Below, one piece after another: positions 17,597 through 28,436 of a stretch of DNA of 64,000 nucleotides (positions within the stretch are counted from its first letter, which is position 1; each line of letters begins with the position of its first letter). The notes beneath the pieces are model-generated. The model saw nothing but the letters and a program-made list of their open reading frames with translations, searched no databases and was not told the origin of the DNA. A program made the translations under genes and the position numbers. This stretch comes from an uncultured Flavobacteriaceae bacterium (GTDB lineage: Bacteria; Bacteroidota; Bacteroidia; Flavobacteriales; Flavobacteriaceae): positions 117,919 through 181,918 of the forward strand of contig CAJQLB010000003.1 in assembly GCA_905479065.1 (NCBI GenBank), read 5' to 3'.

Positions 17597-17599
17597 AGT

Positions 17600-18106
17600 T
17601 TAAATGTTTTTTAGTGCATCCAACGCTGCGGTGTAATCAGGTTCGTTGCCAATTTCAGAAACTTGTTCTGTGTATTGAACCATGCCTTGTGCATCCAAAA
17701 TGATAACACATCTAGAATGTAAGCCATCAAAAACCCCATCCACAAAATCTAGGCCATAATCTTTGCCAAAGCTACCATCTTTGTAGTCAGACAATAATGT
17801 GACATGTTCGATGCCTTCAGCACCACAAAAACGAGCTTGGGCGAATGGTAAATCTCTTGAAACGCAAAGTACTTTTGTGTTTTTCATTCCTGCAGCTGCT
17901 TCGTTAAACTTTCTAATAGACGTTGCACAAACGCCCGTATCTACACTTGGAAATATATTTAATACAACTTTATAACCTTGAAAGTCTGATAGGATATGGG
18001 TTGATAAATCATTTGTTATTAATCTGAAATTTGGAGCTTTGGTTCCTATTTGAGTTAAACTTCCTGAAGTATTAACAGGAACACCACCTAAAGTTATTGA
18101 TGCCAT
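17600..18106 (-). CDS. tpx: Thiol peroxidase (Tpx-type peroxiredoxin)
   Basis: This 168-aa atypical two-Cys peroxiredoxin reduces hydrogen and alkyl peroxides with thioredoxin as electron donor. The peroxidatic Cys60 lies in FPSVDTGVC (with the conserved TxxC Thr57), and the resolving Cys94 is in ARFCG, the spacing typical of Tpx. An N-terminal GGxPV strand (8-12) and the C-terminal EP DYTAALDAL pattern also match. No signal peptide is present, so it is probably cytosolic. It is divergent from katG across a 220-nt spacer, which puts two peroxide-removing enzymes side by side; shared regulation is plausible, though no OxyR or PerR site is identifiable by eye. Confidence 0.96.
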   Translation of the reverse strand: MASITLGGVPVNTSGSLTQIGTKAPNFRLITNDLSTHILSDFQGYKVVLNIFPSVDTGVCATSIRKFNEAAAGMKNTKVLCVSRDLPFAQARFCGAEGIEHVTLLSDYKDGSFGKDYGLDFVDGVFDGLHSRCVIILDAQGMVQYTEQVSEIGNEPDYTAALDALKNI

Positions 18107-18311
18107 TTTATTTTTTTTAAATTTTTGCAGGCCAAAAATAAATATTAATTAGATGTTACACTAGATTATTCAAAGGATTTTTATAAGAAATAATGATTGC
18201 TTAGTTTTTTTTTATAGTGAAAATCTATTTAAAAATAAGAACAATCAATTTTTTGACTGCTGATTTTGCATTTTATTTAGGTAAATTTAGACAGCATAAT
18301 TTAAAGAGTAA

Positions 18312-20522
<2,211 letters not shown>

Positions 20523-20543
20523 TTAGAATTTTTTAATAATCGG

Positions 20544-20583
20544 AACTCAGGAGTAAGTAATCAACAATGCTAACTCCTGAGTT
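20544..20583 (+). terminator. Hairpin between katG and the ankyrin gene
   Basis: A perfect 11-bp stem AACTCAGGAGT (20544-20554)/ACTCCTGAGTT (20573-20583) with an 18-nt loop is followed by a broken T-rich stretch. It may attenuate read-through into the ankyrin gene rather than fully terminate. Confidence 0.5.
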
Positions 20584-20597
20584 TATCTTTTCCTTTT

Positions 20598-21068
20598 ATG
20601 ACAACAACCGAGTTATTTTTTAATGCAATACGTGAAAAGGATTTCGATGTATTAAAATCTTTTATTGATGATGATCCAAAGATTGTGAATAGCCAAGATT
20701 CGAGAGGGTTTACACCCCTTATTTTTGCTACTTATTTTGACAATTTTGAAGCTGCCAAATTGTTGTTGTCAAGTAAAGCAGAAGTAAATGCGAAGGATTA
20801 TTCAGGTAATACCGCTTTAATTGGAGTGTGCTACAAAGGTAACACAGAGATTGCCTCACTTTTAATTCAAAACGGCGCTAATGTTGAGGTGAAAAACAAC
20901 ACAAGAAGTACACCTTTGATGTTCGCCTCTACTTACAATAATCAGTCTATTGTAGAATTATTATTACAAAATGGAGCAATGAAGGATTGTAAAGATTTAA
21001 ATGGAAAAACAGCTTATAATCATGCACATGAAAAGGGATTTGACCATTTATTGGAATTATTATCGTAA
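20598..21068 (+). CDS. Ankyrin-repeat protein downstream of katG
   Basis: This 156-aa protein is made of about four ankyrin repeats. Consensus elements are visible at SRGFTPLIFATYFDNFEAAKLLLSSKA, YSGNTALIGVCYKGNTEIASLLIQNGA and TRSTPLMFASTYNNQSIVELLLQNGA (each named here by its G-TPL-A and LL signatures), spaced about 33 residues. There is no signal peptide. Ankyrin proteins encoded beside catalases are known in pseudomonads, where AnkB is needed for full catalase activity. By analogy this one could assist heme loading or stability of KatG; that is inference. It starts 75 nt after katG, past a hairpin, so its expression may be lower than that of katG. Confidence 0.85.
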   Translation: MTTTELFFNAIREKDFDVLKSFIDDDPKIVNSQDSRGFTPLIFATYFDNFEAAKLLLSSKAEVNAKDYSGNTALIGVCYKGNTEIASLLIQNGANVEVKNNTRSTPLMFASTYNNQSIVELLLQNGAMKDCKDLNGKTAYNHAHEKGFDHLLELLS

Positions 21069-21142
21069 CGGCATTAAGAAATCACTTAGGATACAGCATG
21101 TTGTGATTGGTTTGGTAATCCAATGTCCAGGAGCATAAAAAA

Positions 21143-22636
21143 TCAGTTAAAATCACCTTTCAGTTGTTTAATTTTTATTGAAAAACCGGCAAATAATAAC
21201 GTCATTATTGGACTTAAAATTGAAAAAAATGCGTAGGGAATATAAGCGGTTGCCCCAGCGTACCCGAATAATACTTTAGAGTGATAAGCACCGCAGGTAT
21301 TCCAAGGGACCAAAACAGATGTGACCGTCCCTGAATCTTCTAGAGTTCGACTCAAGTTTTCTGGTGCTAGTCCTTTGTCTTCGTAGGCTTTTTTAAACAT
21401 TTTTCCTGGCACAACTAATGCGAGATATTGATCGGATGCGGTAACATTTAATGCAAGACAACTGGCTACTGTACTTGCAAATAACCCAAAAGTAGTAGTA
21501 GCCATATTTAATAAAGCATTGGTTATTCTTGATAGAGCTCCAATAGCATCCATGACGCCACCAAAAACCATGGCGCAAATAATTAACCAGATGGTACCAA
21601 GCATTCCAGCCATTCCCCCAGAGGTAAAAAGATTATTTAATTCGATGCTTGTAGTTTCTACGGCGGTATCAACAGTCATGGCGTTAATCACTCCTTTGTA
21701 TGACGATTTAAAAGTCAACGTATCTGTCCCGGCAATATCCATAATGATGTTTGGTTGTGCGATGATTGCAGCAATACCACCAAATAAGGCGCCTAACAGC
21801 AACGCTATAAGTGGGGGTGTCTTTTTTATAATCATTAAAATAACGGAAATAGGTACTAAAAAAAGCCAAGGGCTAATATTAAAAGCATCATTAATAGCAT
21901 CTAATTTATCTTGAATTTGTGGAGTGCCATTTATATCTAAATTTAACCCGATAACGATAAATAAGATAAGGGTGATACTTATGGTGGGAATGGTTGTAAA
22001 GGACATGTATTTTATGTGATCAAATAATTCACCTCCTGCCATGGCAGGAGCGAGATTTGTTGTGTCACTTAATGGTGACATTTTATCGCCAAAGTAAGCG
22101 CCTGATAAAACAGCTCCAGCTGTCATACCCATAGACACCCCTAAGGTTTCACCAATACCAACAAGCGCAATACCAACGGTAGCTGAGGTGGTCCAGCTAC
22201 TGCCAGTGGCGATAGAGATAATGGCGCATATGACTACGCAAGCTGCTAAAAATATCTTTGGATTTAAAATTTGAAGTCCGTAATAAATCATTGTTGGGAT
22301 GACACCACTTACCATCCAGGTACCTGCTAACGCACCAACCATGAGGAGTATGAGAAGCGCTCCCGTTGTTGATTTTACATTTTCGGCAACTTCTTCTAGC
22401 ATTTGCTGATAGGATATCTTATTTAAAAAACCAACAATAGCTGCTATCGAAGCACCCATTAAAAGTATAAATTGGTTACTTCCGCTGAGTGCATCATCTC
22501 CAAAAACATAAATATTGTAGGCTAGCATTCCAACCAATGCGATGACTGGAGTGAGTGCTTCCCAGATGTTAAGCTCCTTATTTTTAATAATAGTGCTGTT
22601 GTTAGACTGTGATGAGTTTTTATCTTGACCAATCAT
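21143..22636 (-). CDS. nhaC: NhaC-family Na+/H+ antiporter
   Basis: This 497-aa inner-membrane protein has roughly 11-12 hydrophobic segments and family landmarks GSSWTTSATVGIALVGIG (after a membrane segment), SGAYFGDKMSPLSDTTNLAP and the late LVPWNTCGAY element. NhaC antiporters exchange cytoplasmic Na+ for protons, fitting a marine or saline habitat. Some members of the wider family move amino acids or organic acids with sodium, so a different cargo is possible. It is transcribed alone, divergent from a YdjM-like gene. Confidence in the family is high and in the ion specificity moderate. Confidence 0.88.
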   Translation of the reverse strand: MIGQDKNSSQSNNSTIIKNKELNIWEALTPVIALVGMLAYNIYVFGDDALSGSNQFILLMGASIAAIVGFLNKISYQQMLEEVAENVKSTTGALLILLMVGALAGTWMVSGVIPTMIYYGLQILNPKIFLAACVVICAIISIATGSSWTTSATVGIALVGIGETLGVSMGMTAGAVLSGAYFGDKMSPLSDTTNLAPAMAGGELFDHIKYMSFTTIPTISITLILFIVIGLNLDINGTPQIQDKLDAINDAFNISPWLFLVPISVILMIIKKTPPLIALLLGALFGGIAAIIAQPNIIMDIAGTDTLTFKSSYKGVINAMTVDTAVETTSIELNNLFTSGGMAGMLGTIWLIICAMVFGGVMDAIGALSRITNALLNMATTTFGLFASTVASCLALNVTASDQYLALVVPGKMFKKAYEDKGLAPENLSRTLEDSGTVTSVLVPWNTCGAYHSKVLFGYAGATAYIPYAFFSILSPIMTLLFAGFSIKIKQLKGDFN

Positions 22637-22683
22637 ATACGGTATATTTTAACTAAATGTAATGTTACGATTTTGGAAAACCA

Positions 22684-22713
22684 TTTGCAAATTGATTTTG
22701 TTACGTACCTTTG
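22684..22713 (+). promoter_or_regulatory. Bacteroidota promoter, TTTG-18-TACCTTTG
   Basis: TTTG at 22684-22687 and a perfect -7 box TACCTTTG at 22706-22713 are 18 nt apart and end 12 nt before the ATG of the YdjM-like gene. Confidence 0.6.
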
Positions 22714-22725
22714 TTCAATTAAAAT

Positions 22726-23745
22726 ATGGACTCACTAACACAAATTATTTTAGGGGCAGCTTGTGGAGAGGTTGCATTGGGAAAAAAAATTGGAAATAAA
22801 GCTCTTTTGATAGGAGCCTTAGGTGGAACAATACCAGATTTAGATGTTTTTGTAGGACGCGTAATTTTTAATAATGAAATAGATATTATGGCGTTTCACA
22901 GAGGGTTTATGCATTCCTTTTTGTTCGCTTTAATGGGGGCTTTTGTTTTTGGATGGTTATTCTATAAAATATATGATCGAGGAAAAAGAAAGAATATCAC
23001 ATGTAATAAAGACTGGTATTGGTTATTTTTGTTTGCATTCATAACGCATTCTCTATTAGATTGTTTTACACCTTATGGTACTCAATTGTTTTCACCGTTT
23101 TCTAATTATCGTGTGGCGTTTAATAATATCGCTGTGGCCGACCCAGCTTACACACTCCCGTTTTTAATATCATTAATTGTCTTAATGTTTTTTAAGCGAA
23201 ATACATCCCAAAGGAAATTTTGGTTAAAAACTGGAGTTGGTATAAGTACGTGTTATTTAATCTGTACATTAATCAACAAGGCTTATATCACTTCTGTTTT
23301 TAGCAAATCATTAAAAGAAAACAACATTGCATTTTTAAGGTTTCAAACACAGCCTACAATACTCAATAATATATTGTGGTATGGCATTGCCGAAACAGAG
23401 GATGAATATTTTGTGTCATTTTATTCTCTCTTTGATAGTTCCACTAGACCACAAGAATGGCACTTGATTTCTAAAAATCATAACTTGGTATCACAAGTTA
23501 ATTCAGACATTCAAACCTTATCATGGTTTAGTAATGGTTATTATAATTTAACGAGTCAATCTTCAAATACTATTAGATACAACGATTTGCGATATCCATC
23601 CTTTGATAGTGAAAGACCTGAAAACTCTGTTTTTAGTTTTTCCATACAGCAAGAGGATGAGCGCTATGATATCTTACCCGCTAATAGAGTGCCTCCGTCA
23701 ACTAAAGATTTAGCCTTTTTTTGGAGGCGTATTAAAGGAAAATAA
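22726..23745 (+). CDS. YdjM/DUF457-like membrane-bound metal-dependent hydrolase
   Basis: This 339-aa protein has the N-terminal signature of the YdjM/DUF457 group: MDSLTQIILGAA, GALGGTIPDLDV, HRGFMHSF and later THSLLDCFTPYGT. The spaced His and Asp residues in these segments are the presumed metal ligands. About four membrane helices occupy the first 210 residues, and the C-terminal 120 residues are soluble and probably external. Members are annotated as inner-membrane hydrolases (LexA-regulated in enterobacteria), but no substrate is established. It is preceded by a good promoter and converges on the PLP-enzyme gene, with a hairpin between them. Confidence 0.8.
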   Translation: MDSLTQIILGAACGEVALGKKIGNKALLIGALGGTIPDLDVFVGRVIFNNEIDIMAFHRGFMHSFLFALMGAFVFGWLFYKIYDRGKRKNITCNKDWYWLFLFAFITHSLLDCFTPYGTQLFSPFSNYRVAFNNIAVADPAYTLPFLISLIVLMFFKRNTSQRKFWLKTGVGISTCYLICTLINKAYITSVFSKSLKENNIAFLRFQTQPTILNNILWYGIAETEDEYFVSFYSLFDSSTRPQEWHLISKNHNLVSQVNSDIQTLSWFSNGYYNLTSQSSNTIRYNDLRYPSFDSERPENSVFSFSIQQEDERYDILPANRVPPSTKDLAFFWRRIKGK

Positions 23746-23747
23746 GG

Positions 23748-23782
23748 ATGCTTTCCCTGTTATTGATAACAGACTACAGCAT
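23748..23782. terminator. Hairpin between convergent genes
   Basis: Nested stems ATGCT/AGCAT (outer) and CTGTTAT/ATAACAG (inner, 2-nt loop) lie between the YdjM-like gene and the PLP-enzyme gene, overlapping the latter's last codons. It lacks a T tract, so terminator function is uncertain. Confidence 0.3.
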
Positions 23783-25003
23783 GACAACATCCTGCTTTTT
23801 CTTTTCTAAAAGTTGGAGGGAAATTAGGCAATTTTTGATTTTATTGTAAGTACGTTCAATATCGGCGTCTAAACCGACGGAGAATCGAATCAATCCATTG
23901 CTTAAACCCATCTCACTTCTTTCTGAGTCTGGAATTTCTGATGAAGTTGAACTTCCGGGAGCAGAAAATAATGTTTTGTAAAACCCTAAGCTTACTGCTA
24001 AATAACCGAGATTATTATCTTGCATCATCTCCATTAATTTGTTGGCATTCTCTGTTGACCCTACGTCAATTGTTAGCATGCCACCATAACCATATTTTTT
24101 GTTCATCATGGATGTGAATACTGTATGTGAGGGATGTGATTTTAATCCTGGGTATACTGTTTTAATACCATCTTTTGTAAATTGTTCTGCTAAATAAGTT
24201 GCATTAAAACTGTGTTGTTGAACCCGCAAATGGAGTGTTCTAAGATTTTTGAGAACTGATGAGGCTCGCAAACTATCCATGGTGGCTCCTAATAACATGC
24301 AAGCACCGTCATTGACATTTCGTAAACTATCAATAAATTCTTGGGTACCACAAATGACTCCCGCAACGGTGTCAGATGAACCGTTTATGAATTTAGTTAA
24401 ACTGTGTATAACAATATCAGCACCGAGGTTAATTGGAGATATTGATAATGGTGAGAACGTATTATCAACCACTAATTTGAGGTTGTGTTTTTTGGCAATT
24501 TTAGAGAGTGCTTTGATGTTAGCAACCTCTAACAATGGATTGCTAACAGATTCACAATAGATCATTTTAGTGTTGTTGTTGATAGCATTTTCAACTGATG
24601 CTAAGTCAATAATATCAACGAAAGAGGTGTTGATGTTAAATTTTGGTGTAAAATTTTTCAAAAACGCATAAGTGCCACCATAAATGGTACGGCTAGAGAC
24701 AATATGATCATTTACACCACATAATTGTAAAATTACTGGTGTGATAGCGCCCATGCCAGAGGCTGTAACTGTTGCTGTTTCTGAGCCCTCCATAGCGGCC
24801 AATGCTTCCCCTAGATATAAGTTAGAGGGAGATGAATGACGTGAGTAAAGGTAGCATCCGTCTGCGTTGCCTTCGAAAGTATCGAACATTGTTTTAGCAG
24901 ATATAAAAGTGTAGGTTGACGAGTCAGATACTGAAGGATTTACACCTCCAAATTCTCCAAAATATTGAAGGTCTTGAATGTTATTTGCGGGTTTGAATGC
25001 CAT
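23774..25003 (-). CDS. Methionine-gamma-lyase-like trans-sulfuration PLP enzyme
   Basis: This 409-aa enzyme belongs to the Cys/Met-metabolism PLP family. The Schiff-base Lys sits in HSLTKFINGSSD, the phosphate site in TASGMGAIT, the ring-stacking Tyr in RTIYGGTYAFL, and the cofactor Asp in VVDNTFSP. Overall it resembles methionine gamma-lyase, which splits methionine to methanethiol, ammonia and 2-oxobutyrate. The Cys that marks true methionine gamma-lyases (the C of 'LYGC') is Gly here, so the preferred substrate could instead be cysteine, homocysteine or another sulfur amino acid. It is divergent from an Lrp-type regulator, as in the Pseudomonas mdeA-mdeR pair, which supports an amino-acid catabolic role. 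Gene symbol withheld because of the Cys change. Confidence 0.85.
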   Translation of the reverse strand: MAFKPANNIQDLQYFGEFGGVNPSVSDSSTYTFISAKTMFDTFEGNADGCYLYSRHSSPSNLYLGEALAAMEGSETATVTASGMGAITPVILQLCGVNDHIVSSRTIYGGTYAFLKNFTPKFNINTSFVDIIDLASVENAINNNTKMIYCESVSNPLLEVANIKALSKIAKKHNLKLVVDNTFSPLSISPINLGADIVIHSLTKFINGSSDTVAGVICGTQEFIDSLRNVNDGACMLLGATMDSLRASSVLKNLRTLHLRVQQHSFNATYLAEQFTKDGIKTVYPGLKSHPSHTVFTSMMNKKYGYGGMLTIDVGSTENANKLMEMMQDNNLGYLAVSLGFYKTLFSAPGSSTSSEIPDSERSEMGLSNGLIRFSVGLDADIERTYNKIKNCLISLQLLEKKKQDVVML

Positions 25004-25163
25004 GTTATATGTGAATTAAAATTTACGATAAAATTCGTCTTTATATGATTAAAAATCAATCTAAATTAATTTTTTTAGAAAATAAAACTATAATTACGTA
25101 TTATTGCAATCAATGTATAATAATTACACTAATAAATACTTATTAATCTGAAAATTTTTCAAT

Positions 25164-25622
25164 ATGACTTTCGACGCTATAGATACAAAATTACTTGAAC
25201 TACTTCAAAATGATTGTAAGCAGACTAATAAAGAACTCTCGAATAAGTTAAATTTATCTATTACTGCTGTTTATGAGCGTATAAAAAAATTAGAAAATAA
25301 TGGTGTGATTGATCGCTATGTAGCCTTAATAAATAAAGAAAAAATTGAAAAGGCCTTTGTTGCTTTTTGTCATATCAAACTCGTGCAGCATTCTCAGGAT
25401 TTTGTCACAAAATTTGAACGAGAAGTTGTAAAAATAAATGAAGTGGTTGAGTGTTATCACATTAGTGGAGATTATGATTATCTATTAAAAGTACACGTTG
25501 CCGACATGGTTTCATTTAGAGAATTTATGGTCAAAAAACTCACTACCATTCATCATATTGGAAGCACACATAGCATGTTTATGATTAATGAAGTCAAATA
25601 TACAACAGCCATAGATTTGTAA
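25164..25622 (+). CDS. Lrp/AsnC-family transcriptional regulator
   Basis: This 152-aa protein has the standard Lrp layout. An N-terminal helix-turn-helix covers about residues 2-60 (DAIDTKLLELLQND start, then LSNKLNLSITAVYERIKKLE), and a C-terminal RAM/ligand-binding domain contains VVECYHISGDYDYLLKVHV. Lrp proteins form octamers that sense amino acids. Its divergent orientation to the methionine-gamma-lyase-like gene, with a 160-nt shared spacer, makes it the probable local regulator of that gene. The effector amino acid is not deducible from sequence. Confidence 0.93.
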   Translation: MTFDAIDTKLLELLQNDCKQTNKELSNKLNLSITAVYERIKKLENNGVIDRYVALINKEKIEKAFVAFCHIKLVQHSQDFVTKFEREVVKINEVVECYHISGDYDYLLKVHVADMVSFREFMVKKLTTIHHIGSTHSMFMINEVKYTTAIDL

Positions 25623-25745
25623 TTGTAATAGTAGACTTGTGCCTCTTAAATGAACTTTTATCAAGTAACAGAGGTGGTTTGTGAAATATCTATTTAACAG
25701 GTTAAGTACGTAAGTTTTTTATATGGTCTTCCCATAAAACATTTG

Positions 25746-25753
25746 TACTTTTG
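25746..25753 (+). promoter_or_regulatory. Bacteroidota -7 box for lpd (first copy)
   Basis: TACTTTTG is a perfect match to TAnnTTTG, 31 nt before the ATG; no clear -33 TTG. Confidence 0.45.
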
Positions 25754-25784
25754 TTGTCTCATTAAAAATTAAAATAACATTAGT

Positions 25785-27185
25785 ATGAAGTCATATGATG
25801 TAGCAGTAATTGGATCTGGACCTGGAGGATATGTTGCAGCGATACGTTGTGCACAATTAGGTATGAAAACTGCAATAATTGAAAAGTATACCACACTAGG
25901 GGGTACATGCTTAAACGTTGGTTGCATACCGAGTAAAGCTTTACTGGATTCTTCACATCATTACGAAGATGCAATCAAACATTTTGCAGAGCATGGTATT
26001 GAAATACCTGGTGAAGTAAAGGTAAATATTGAACAAATGATAGCAAGAAAACAATCTGTAGTTGATCAAACAACTAGTGGGATCGACTTCTTGATGAATA
26101 AAAATAAAATTGATGTCTATCAAGGTTTGGGTAGTTTTAGGGATGCAACACACATTGATATTACCGGTACGGAAACACAAACAATAGAGGCGAAAAATAC
26201 CATCATTGCAACTGGAAGTAAGCCAGCTTCGTTACCTTTTATATCGATTGACAAAGAACGAATAATTACTTCAACCGAAGCTCTTAAGCTAAAAGAAATT
26301 CCCAAACACTTAATTGTCATCGGTGGTGGTGTTATTGGTTTGGAACTTGGTCAGGTCTACAAACGTCTTGGTTCAGAAGTTTCTGTAATTGAATACATGG
26401 ATCGTATTATACCCACCATGGATGTAAGCTTATCCAAAGAACTAAATAAAGTATTCAAAAAAGCAAAATTCAAAATGAATTTATCCCACAAGGTACAATC
26501 TGTTGAAAGAACAAGGGATGAGGTGGTTGTGAAAGCGGTCAATAAAAAAGGAGAAGATGTTGAATTTATAGGTGATTATTGTCTGGTATCTGTCGGTAGA
26601 AGACCATATACTGATGGCTTAAACCTAGAAGCAATTGCTGTCAAGAAGGATGAAAGAGGACGAATAGAGGTGAATAGTCAATTACAAACGAATGTTTCTA
26701 ATATATATGCTGTTGGAGATGTTGTTAAAGGTGCTATGTTAGCACATAAGGCCTCAGAGGAGGCTGTGATGGTCGCTGAAATTATCGCTGGACAAAAGCC
26801 ACATATAAATTACAATTTAATTCCAGGAGTTGTTTATACGTGGCCGGAGGTTGCTGCAGTTGGTAAAACGGAAGAGCAACTCAAGGATGCAGGTATTTCT
26901 TACAAAACAGGTCAATTCCCTATGCGAGCCTTAGGAAGAAGTAGGGCTAGTATGGATTTGGATGGTTTTGTAAAGATTTTAGCTGATGCAACTACAGATG
27001 AAATTCTAGGAGTTCACATGATTGGCGCGCGTGCTGCCGACATGATCGCTGAGGCTGTTGTAGCTATGGAATACAGAGCTTCTGCCGAGGACATTTCAAG
27101 AATGTCACATGCACATCCAACATTTACTGAAGCTCTTAAGGAAGCTGCGCTAGCGGCAACAGATAATATTGCGCTACATATTTAG
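25785..27185 (+). CDS. lpdA: Dihydrolipoyl dehydrogenase (E3), first copy
   Basis: This 466-aa FAD flavoprotein reoxidises the lipoyl arms of 2-oxoacid dehydrogenase complexes with NAD+. Evidence is the FAD-binding GSGPGGYVAA, the redox-active pair Cys42/Cys47 in GGTCLNVGCIPSK, the NAD-binding GGGVIGLELG, the second FAD motif in YAVGDV, and the C-terminal HAHPTFTEA His-Glu pair that completes the active site across the dimer. The CLNVGCIPSKALL form with a ten-residue longer N-terminal half resembles E3 subunits associated with 2-oxoglutarate dehydrogenase. A second E3 lies at 43379-44755. It is monocistronic, with no E1/E2 genes nearby, so its complex cannot be assigned from context. Confidence 0.95.
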   Translation: MKSYDVAVIGSGPGGYVAAIRCAQLGMKTAIIEKYTTLGGTCLNVGCIPSKALLDSSHHYEDAIKHFAEHGIEIPGEVKVNIEQMIARKQSVVDQTTSGIDFLMNKNKIDVYQGLGSFRDATHIDITGTETQTIEAKNTIIATGSKPASLPFISIDKERIITSTEALKLKEIPKHLIVIGGGVIGLELGQVYKRLGSEVSVIEYMDRIIPTMDVSLSKELNKVFKKAKFKMNLSHKVQSVERTRDEVVVKAVNKKGEDVEFIGDYCLVSVGRRPYTDGLNLEAIAVKKDERGRIEVNSQLQTNVSNIYAVGDVVKGAMLAHKASEEAVMVAEIIAGQKPHINYNLIPGVVYTWPEVAAVGKTEEQLKDAGISYKTGQFPMRALGRSRASMDLDGFVKILADATTDEILGVHMIGARAADMIAEAVVAMEYRASAEDISRMSHAHPTFTEALKEAALAATDNIALHI

Positions 27186-27216
27186 TGCATAGACTAAGAT
27201 AGTGGTTCGTAAGCGT

Positions 27217-27942
27217 CTATTTTGATTTGTTGTTTTTTTTGTAAATAGGAATGAGATAAGATACATTATAGCCAAAATTGATTCCAAAACTACCACTGTC
27301 GTAGGTTCTTCCAAACCCAGGAATGTAGATGTTTTCAAAATTTTCAGGCTCTTTCTCTGATGCGCGACCCTTGAGTTGAACATTTGCTCCAATGTAAAAA
27401 TTTGTAAAAAGTTCTGCCTTGATACCAATTAATAACTCACCCCATAATGCATTTAATCCGGAAAATTCTGTACCCGAATTAATGGTAGAGGAGGGCCAAC
27501 TTTGATCTGTTTGATAAACGGTGTAACTGGTTAAAATTTGTTTAAATGAGCTTACTCCAACACGAAATCCTGCAAATATCATATTCTCCATTCCAAACCA
27601 ATTTGCATACATGTTATAATCAAACCCTCCCTTTAAATAGGATCCGCTAGCAGTTGAATTTAAGTAGCTGTTGATGGTTGTATATTCTTCAAAACCAATT
27701 TCACTTGCGACATAAATATTTTTGGTTAATCGATAATCACCATTAACTTCAAATCCTGAATAATTATCATCCATGAAGGATTTTAATAACTTGCTTAAAT
27801 CTCCACCTAAACGTAGACCATATTTTTCTGTAAACTTAACAGAGTCCGTAGAAGTTTCTTGTATTGGGACTTGGCCAAAAGATGCAAAGCACAAGCAAAA
27901 TAGAAAATAAAGACTAATGAAATATTTTGACATGGGCCTCAT
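27217..27942 (-). CDS. DUF6048-family outer-membrane-type beta-barrel protein
   Basis: This 241-aa exported protein has a signal peptide (about residues 1-24, ending SFGQ) and a body of alternating aromatic and small residues typical of a small outer-membrane beta barrel: GLRLGGDLSKLLKS, then GFEVNGDYRLTKNIYVASEIG, and a C terminus SFGINFGYNVSYLIPIYKK. It matches the flavobacterial family DUF6048, whose function is unknown. The start may be Met4 (27933), which gives a more compact signal peptide. The gene overlaps the DUF6452 lipoprotein gene by 29 nt (20 nt if Met4 is used), so translation is coupled within the rlmD operon. Confidence 0.8.
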   Translation of the reverse strand: MRPMSKYFISLYFLFCLCFASFGQVPIQETSTDSVKFTEKYGLRLGGDLSKLLKSFMDDNYSGFEVNGDYRLTKNIYVASEIGFEEYTTINSYLNSTASGSYLKGGFDYNMYANWFGMENMIFAGFRVGVSSFKQILTSYTVYQTDQSWPSSTINSGTEFSGLNALWGELLIGIKAELFTNFYIGANVQLKGRASEKEPENFENIYIPGFGRTYDSGSFGINFGYNVSYLIPIYKKNNKSK

Positions 27943-28423
27943 TTTTGTTTTTGACGGTTGTTGACAAAATTTCAGAATTAATGACCCAATTACTCGGGTC
28001 TGGTTCTAAATCAATTCCTAAATTATTAAAAATTTGTTTGTAACCACAAGCTCTTGAAACATAGATGTTTTCAGACTCATAATTAGTAATAACAACATCT
28101 ATATTACCTGTTTCAAAATCACCATCTTCCAAATCTCGATGAAGAACAAAACGCGTAAAGTTATCACTTGTTTGTAATGGAATTGCAATCGAGTCAGTAT
28201 TGGTTGCCAATAATCCAATACCGTCAAACACGACTATTTCATTGAAGCTGTTTATGCCATAGACCAAAAGGTTTGGGACAGCTTTGGTTTCTTCTTGATT
28301 TGCAATATCATAGAATCTTAAAATAAGTTGTGGTGTGGTGCCTGTATCTGAGGAACATATATCATCTTTCTCACAACCGAGAAAAATAGAAATCACTAGA
28401 AATAAAACACTAACTTTTTTCAT
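27914..28423 (-). CDS. DUF6452-family lipoprotein
   Basis: This 169-aa lipoprotein has lipobox LGC with Cys17, directly followed by the EKDDIC motif that marks DUF6452 in flavobacteria. The mature domain contains TPQLILRFYD, a LLVYGI strand and a conserved late Cys in ACGYKQIF; two Cys residues could form a disulfide. The function of the family is unknown. It lies 13 nt after rlmD and overlaps the DUF6048 gene, a trio that recurs in Flavobacteriaceae as I recall the family, which suggests the lipoprotein and the barrel protein act together in the outer membrane (inference). Confidence 0.85.
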   Translation of the reverse strand: MKKVSVLFLVISIFLGCEKDDICSSDTGTTPQLILRFYDIANQEETKAVPNLLVYGINSFNEIVVFDGIGLLATNTDSIAIPLQTSDNFTRFVLHRDLEDGDFETGNIDVVITNYESENIYVSRACGYKQIFNNLGIDLEPDPSNWVINSEILSTTVKNKNEAHVKIFH

Positions 28424-28436
28424 TTGTCTTATTAAT

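Noticed and set aside
25785..27185. Mercuric reductase or glutathione reductase for the first E3 copy
   Set aside because: The HAHPTFTE active-site ending and CLNVGCIPSK pair fit dihydrolipoyl dehydrogenase; no mercury-binding Cys pair at the C terminus is present.
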